A program made the translations under genes and the position numbers. From positions 62,001 through 126,000 of the forward strand of contig NZ_AVSV01000016.1 of assembly GCF_000498355.1 (NCBI RefSeq): a stretch of 64,000 nt of DNA, in the 5' to 3' direction. The stretch comes from Clostridium sp. Ade.TY (GTDB lineage: Bacteria > Bacillota > Clostridia > Clostridiales > Clostridiaceae). Under the pieces are notes generated by a model. The model was not told where the DNA came from, made no database searches, and worked only from the letters and a program-made list of their open reading frames with translations. Of this stretch, positions 61,068-64,000 are shown one piece after another (the stretch's first letter is position 1; each line of letters opens with the position of its first letter).

Positions 61068-61871
61068 ATGAGTAATTCTCAAAAAGCTACAATGAATCCA
61101 TTTGGCAAAAAACCTAAATATGGAAAAATAAAAAATGTTATAGGAATAATAAGCGGTAAAGGTGGAGTTGGTAAATCAACTGTAACTGGAATAACAGCTA
61201 CTATGCTTAGAAAAAAAGGTTATAAGGTTGGAGTACTTGATGCAGATATAACAGGTCCATCAATGCCAAGATTTTTTGGTATAAATAATGAAAGAGCGCA
61301 AATAATATCATTAGATGAACAAAACATAAAGTTCATCCCAGCAACAACTAAGAGTGGAATAAAGGTTATGTCAATGAACCTTTTAACTGAAGTTGAAGAT
61401 GACCCTGTTATATGGAGAGGTCCTGTTATAACTGGAGTTTTAAATCAAATGTACTTTGATACAGAGTGGGAAGAATTAGATTACCTTCTAATTGATATGC
61501 CACCTGGAACAGGAGATATAGCTCTTACAGTTATGAATGACTTTAATGTTAAAGAACTAATAATAGTTTCAACTCCACAAGATATGGTATCAATGATAGT
61601 TAAGAAGGTTGTAAAGATGGCTGAGAAAGTAGGTACACCAGTTAAGGGAGTAATCGAAAATATGGCTTATATAACTTGTGATAGCTGTGACAAAAAACTA
61701 AGAGTATTTAGTAAGAAGTCAGCAGAAGAGCATGCAGAATACCTTGGATTACCACTTTTAGGGGAACTTCCAATAAACTTAGAGCTTACAGAAGCTTTAG
61801 AAGAAGGAAGAGCTGAGGAGTATGTATTAGATAATGCTCTATATTCATTAATATTTGAAGGCTTATATTAA
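61068..61871 (+). CDS. Mrp/NBP35-type P-loop ATPase (Fe-S cluster carrier)
   Basis: The 267-residue protein has the deviant Walker A GKGGVGKST (about residues 30-38), GVLDADITGPSMPR, Walker B DYLLIDMPPGTGD, and the IENMAYITCDSCDKK segment with CxxC that binds a bridging [4Fe-4S] cluster. Mrp/ApbC proteins carry clusters to target enzymes. There is no N-terminal DUF59 domain, as in the shorter bacterial types. AAGGAGGAG precedes ATG 61068. The ferredoxin gene follows after 34 bp, giving an Fe-S pair. Confidence 0.93.
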   Translation: MSNSQKATMNPFGKKPKYGKIKNVIGIISGKGGVGKSTVTGITATMLRKKGYKVGVLDADITGPSMPRFFGINNERAQIISLDEQNIKFIPATTKSGIKVMSMNLLTEVEDDPVIWRGPVITGVLNQMYFDTEWEELDYLLIDMPPGTGDIALTVMNDFNVKELIIVSTPQDMVSMIVKKVVKMAEKVGTPVKGVIENMAYITCDSCDKKLRVFSKKSAEEHAEYLGLPLLGELPINLELTEALEEGRAEEYVLDNALYSLIFEGLY

Positions 61872-61905
61872 TACATACTCTCTATAATGAGAGGAGTAAT
61901 TTAAT

Positions 61906-62094
61906 ATGAACGCAAATGTTGATAAGGATACTTGTATTGGATGTGGATTATGTCCATCAATATGTCCAGAAGTATTTGAAATGGATGATGATGGAAAGGC
62001 TCAAGCTATTTCACCTGATGTTCCAGAGGAGCATGAAGAAAGCGCTAAAGAAGCAGCCGAAAATTGTCCTGTTAATGCAATCAGCGTAGAATAA
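61906..62094 (+). CDS. Ferredoxin, [4Fe-4S]
   Basis: The 62-residue ferredoxin has one cluster motif, CIGCGLCPSICP (Cys 11, 14, 17 and 21 by eye), and a distal CPVNAIS near the end supplying the fourth ligand. The rest is very acidic (MDDDGKAQAISPDVPEEHEES). One-cluster ferredoxins of this type serve as electron carriers. AGAGGAG precedes ATG 61906. The gene is downstream of an Mrp ATPase and ends at a perfect bidirectional hairpin. Confidence 0.95.
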   Translation: MNANVDKDTCIGCGLCPSICPEVFEMDDDGKAQAISPDVPEEHEESAKEAAENCPVNAISVE

Positions 62095-62136
62095 TAAAAA
62101 TAGCAAGCTTATTTTGTGTAAGCTTGCTATTTTTAT
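62094..62136. terminator. Bidirectional terminator
   Basis: AAAAATAGCAAGCTTA and TAAGCTTGCTATTTTT are perfect arms with a 7-base loop. Confidence 0.9.
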
Positions 62137-62339
62137 TAAAAGAAATCATGCATTAAAGGATTTACTATATATTTAGAGAAATTATGATTGCTTGGTGAGG
62201 ATATATTATCAACAGATACAGATACATGATCACCAATAGAGGCTCCAGCTATTTCACATAAAGGACGTGAAATAAGTGAACCATTTTCTAATTCTATAAA
62301 AGCTTCTAAATTATTTATATCTAATATTTGACCTCGCAT
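62136..62339 (-). CDS. Small protein of unknown function (67 residues)
   Basis: ATG 62339 has a strong AAGGAGGT site 8 bases upstream. The product begins MRGQILDINNLEAFIELENG and continues ISRPLCEIAGASIGDHVSVSVDN, a beta-rich pattern of an OB/S1-like barrel, then a tail ending NPLMHDFF. It may bind nucleic acid, but no motif proves that. It lies downstream of degV-padR on the same strand but after a terminator at 62395. Confidence 0.7.
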   Translation of the reverse strand: MRGQILDINNLEAFIELENGSLISRPLCEIAGASIGDHVSVSVDNISSPSNHNFSKYIVNPLMHDFF

Positions 62340-62394
62340 AACACATACCTCCTTTTTATTGTTAGTGTTAGCGATTTTATAGATATATATACAA

Positions 62395-62421
62395 AAAGGA
62401 TACTAAATTAATAGTATCCTT
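62395..62421 (-). terminator. Terminator of the degV-padR operon
   Basis: AAGGATACTA-aattaa-TAGTATCCTT overlaps the padR stop codon; on the minus strand it is followed by TTTTTG. Confidence 0.75.
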
Positions 62422-62872
62422 AGTAAATGTCATTATATATTATTTTAAATACATCCAATGCTTCTTCAATTTTAGGTTTAAGTAGAGATTTCTTTTTTAA
62501 GTACTCTCTCTTACCATTACTCGTTAAAGAATATATTTTTCTGAATTTCTTTTTAGGATCATCCCATTCCCAAACAACAAGACCGTCCTTCTCTAATGCT
62601 TTTAGGAGTGGATATATTCCGCCGGTGCTTGGTACCCATTTTCCTCGTGTACGATCTCCAATTGTATGTGATATATAGCTACCTGTAGCTGGTGAAGAGT
62701 TAAGTATGTGAAGAACATAAATAGGCAATAAACCTTTTGTGAAAACTTGACCTACAGCATCTTTTTCTTTTTTTACTTTTTTAAGTTCTGCCATCTTTCT
62801 TTTATATTCTTCGTATAGTTTCTTTTCCTCAGCTCTTATATCCTTTGAATCAGAAAAATTAAAATTATCCAT
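62420..62872 (-). CDS. PadR-family regulator with N-terminal helical extension
   Basis: The 150-residue protein starts with a charged helix (RAEEKKLYEEYKRKMAELKKVKKEKDAV, residues 13-40) before the PadR winged helix (LLPIYVLHILNSSPATGSYISH, GGIYPLLKALEKDGLVVWEWD, FRKIYSLTSNGKREYL). The extension is unusual; ordinary PadR proteins begin with the fold. ATG 62872 is 2 bp after the degV stop, so both are in one operon. The regulator may bind the tandem repeats in the operon's promoter. Confidence 0.93.
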   Translation of the reverse strand: MDNFNFSDSKDIRAEEKKLYEEYKRKMAELKKVKKEKDAVGQVFTKGLLPIYVLHILNSSPATGSYISHTIGDRTRGKWVPSTGGIYPLLKALEKDGLVVWEWDDPKKKFRKIYSLTSNGKREYLKKKSLLKPKIEEALDVFKIIYNDIY

Positions 62873-62874
62873 GT

Positions 62875-63720
62875 TTATACCTCTTGAACGACAACTCCTA
62901 GTAAACCAGGGCCAGTATGCACACCAAGAGCAGGACCTATTGTAGCTGGTGCTATTGATTCTATATTATCAAGTTTTGATATAGCCTCATATAAAGTATT
63001 GAATTCTTCATCAGATGTACCACCACGTAGAACCCAAATTTTACATTTACCTTTTTCAAGATATTCTTTCGCTATTTTTACTAATCTATTCATTGATTGT
63101 TTTCTACCACGAACTTTAGCAAATGTGTAATAAATACCTTCGTCATCAACTGATATTATAGGTTTTAAGTTTAAAATTTCTCCTATAGTACCTGCAACTT
63201 TACCTATTCTACCACCTTTTTTTAAGTATTCTAGTGTATTTATAGTAAAGAAACCATGAGTTTTTTTACGAAGCTTTGGAAGTTCTTCTATTATTTCTTC
63301 AAATGTTTTACCTTCTTTAACTAATTCAGCAGCATTTAATACTAATGCTCCTTCAGCCATACTAAGTATTTTAGTGTCATAAACATAAGAAATTAATTTA
63401 GGATGATCTTCAAGAGCTAGTCTTATTGCATTTCCTGTTCCTGAAAGTCCACTTGAAATTGTAACAGCAATTACGTGAGTATATCCTTCTTCTTCTAAAT
63501 TATTAAGAATATTTTCTATTCTAGATGGACTTGGAAGAGAAGTTGAAGGTATTTCTTTACTTAATGAAGCGTAAACTTCTTCTGGATTTATATCTATTTT
63601 ATCTTCAAATTCGCCAGTTGAATATATTATTCTAAATGGTGCAAATTCTATGTTATTTTCCTTTAATTGTTCTTTAGTTAAATCTGATCCACTATCAGTT
63701 AAAATTGCGATTTTTTGCAT
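62875..63720 (-). CDS. DegV-family fatty-acid-binding protein
   Basis: The 281-residue protein shows the DegV (EDD) fold: AILTDSGSDLTKEQLKENN at the start, VAVTISSGLSGTGNAIRLAL, DTKILSMAEGALVLNAAELV, TLEYLKKGGRIGKVAGTIGEILNLKPIIS, and a glycine-rich TIGPALGVHTGPGLLGV end. FakB-type DegV proteins present a fatty acid to FakA kinase; this family member lacks nothing visible. ATG 63720 follows AGGAGGA. It leads the degV-padR operon, whose promoter carries two matching palindromes. Confidence 0.95.
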   Translation of the reverse strand: MQKIAILTDSGSDLTKEQLKENNIEFAPFRIIYSTGEFEDKIDINPEEVYASLSKEIPSTSLPSPSRIENILNNLEEEGYTHVIAVTISSGLSGTGNAIRLALEDHPKLISYVYDTKILSMAEGALVLNAAELVKEGKTFEEIIEELPKLRKKTHGFFTINTLEYLKKGGRIGKVAGTIGEILNLKPIISVDDEGIYYTFAKVRGRKQSMNRLVKIAKEYLEKGKCKIWVLRGGTSDEEFNTLYEAISKLDNIESIAPATIGPALGVHTGPGLLGVVVQEV

Positions 63721-63762
63721 ATAAATTCCTCCTACTAAAAATGATTAAAAGTAAGTAAACTT

Positions 63763-63800
63763 TATCACTACTGATAATATAAACTATATCATTACTGATA
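63763..63800. promoter_or_regulatory. Two tandem operator-like sites at the degV-padR promoter
   Basis: TATCACTACTGATA (63763-63776) and TATCATTACTGATA (63787-63800) differ by one base and are each near-palindromic. Their starts are 24 bp apart. One overlaps the -10 and spacer and the other the predicted transcription start. The upper one extends to a perfect 11-bp palindrome (63781-63806). Confidence 0.75.
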
Positions 63801-63811
63801 TAGTTTAGCAA
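63783..63811 (-). promoter_or_regulatory. Promoter of degV-padR
   Basis: On the minus strand, -35 TTGCTA (63811-63806) and -10 TATAGT (63788-63783) have a 17-bp spacer. Confidence 0.65.
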
Positions 63812-63815
63812 TATA

Positions 63816-63844
63816 AAAGAAATTATTTTAAGAATAATTTCTTT
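63816..63844 (-). terminator. Probable terminator of the YerB-like gene
   Basis: AAAGAAATTATT and AATAATTTCTTT pair around a 5-base loop, just before the stop of the gene to the right. Confidence 0.6.
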
Positions 63845-63854
63845 TATAAAATAG

Positions 63855-64000
63855 TCAATATGAAACAGAAGAATCTGAATCTATTATATTCCATATTGTA
63901 TTCCCAGGAGATAGACTAATTTCATTACCTTCTGTATCAAAAAGTATAGTTGAACTTGTTTCTGAATCTTTTGACCATAATATTTCAGAAACTTTACCAT
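63855..64000 (-). CDS. DUF3048 (YerB-like) protein, C-terminal fragment
   Basis: The minus-strand frame enters from the right edge and stops at TGA 63857-63855. The visible 48 residues read GKVSEILWSKDSETSSTILFD then EGNEISLSPGNTIWNIIDSD. The W-x-K, D-x-x-G-x-x-I-x-L-x-x-G-x-T-x-W pattern is the closing part of the DUF3048 domain of YerB-type lipoproteins. The N-terminal signal and first domain are outside the window, so the lipoprotein status cannot be seen. Confidence 0.7.
   Translation of the reverse strand, partial: GKVSEILWSKDSETSSTILFDTEGNEISLSPGNTIWNIIDSDSSVSY

Noticed and set aside
1..64000. Mobile elements, prophage, CRISPR or tRNA/rRNA genes
   Set aside because: I saw no transposase, integrase, direct-repeat/spacer pattern or cloverleaf. 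Repeats are hairpins of terminators and operators.

Overview
The window is low-GC (roughly 28-30% by eye), densely coding DNA, and looks like chromosomal core sequence of a spore-forming Clostridium (sensu stricto). The evidence is the strong AGGAGG-type ribosome sites, frequent TTG/GTG starts, three T-box leaders, a lysine riboswitch, a PyrR-type leader, a sleC germination locus with subtilisin-like Csp proteases, spmA/spmB, rubrerythrin and an IleRS of the long second type. I saw no prophage, insertion sequence, CRISPR array, tRNA or rRNA. The species call is inference.

Layout. 1-2.6 kb: a PadR regulator overlapping a truncated SEDS-like (FtsW/RodA) gene on the minus strand, then an SDR oxidoreductase and a HAD phosphatase. 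2.6-7.3 kb: PyrR-type leader and carAB. 7.4-11.8 kb: a LexA-box small gene, T-box(Asn)-asnB, and convergent glutamine synthetase. 12-16 kb: murI, a STAS-like protein, DedA, cyclophilin, and a DUF3783/XRE pair. 16-21 kb: a germination locus with one 1159-residue polypeptide carrying two subtilisin domains, followed by sleC. 21-29 kb: a YkvI-like transporter, a lipoprotein, a radical SAM protein, ComB, a DUF1643 protein, rubrerythrin, a 23S rRNA methyltransferase-like protein and a glutamate-synthase-small-chain-like flavoprotein. 29.1-31.3 kb: a decayed patch (frameshifted MFS transporter, stop-interrupted gene) next to an unannotated 47-residue repeat protein and a BFD-type [2Fe-2S] protein.

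31.5-49.7 kb: T-box(Ile)-ileS, a CcpA-like LacI regulator, a cysteine-free thioredoxin-fold protein, MATE, a sulfite/nitrite-reductase-like Fe-S protein, an ATP-cone protein, spmAB, an ABC exporter, a DAACS symporter, an ACT protein with an M24 peptidase, a lysine-riboswitch NhaC-family transporter, Hsp20 and a FUSC-like membrane protein. 49.8-64 kb: T-box(Met)-metG followed by a second, zinc-less MetRS-like gene, a Crp/Fnr regulator, the tatD-yabE-rnmV-rsmA maturation cluster, an unknown protein, lgt with a lipoprotein, an Mrp-type ATPase, ferredoxin, and a degV-padR operon behind tandem operator-like sites. A truncated DUF3048 (YerB-like) gene closes the window.

Several operons sense amino acid or nucleotide supply: uncharged tRNA(Asn), tRNA(Ile) and tRNA(Met), lysine, and probably UMP through PyrR. 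The most unusual items are the tandem Csp protease, the MetRS paralogue, the short ORF placed between the PyrR site and the terminator of carA, the SOS-type 80-residue gene, the degV-padR operators, and the two small or unassigned elements at 30.9-31.0 kb and 55.3-55.5 kb.
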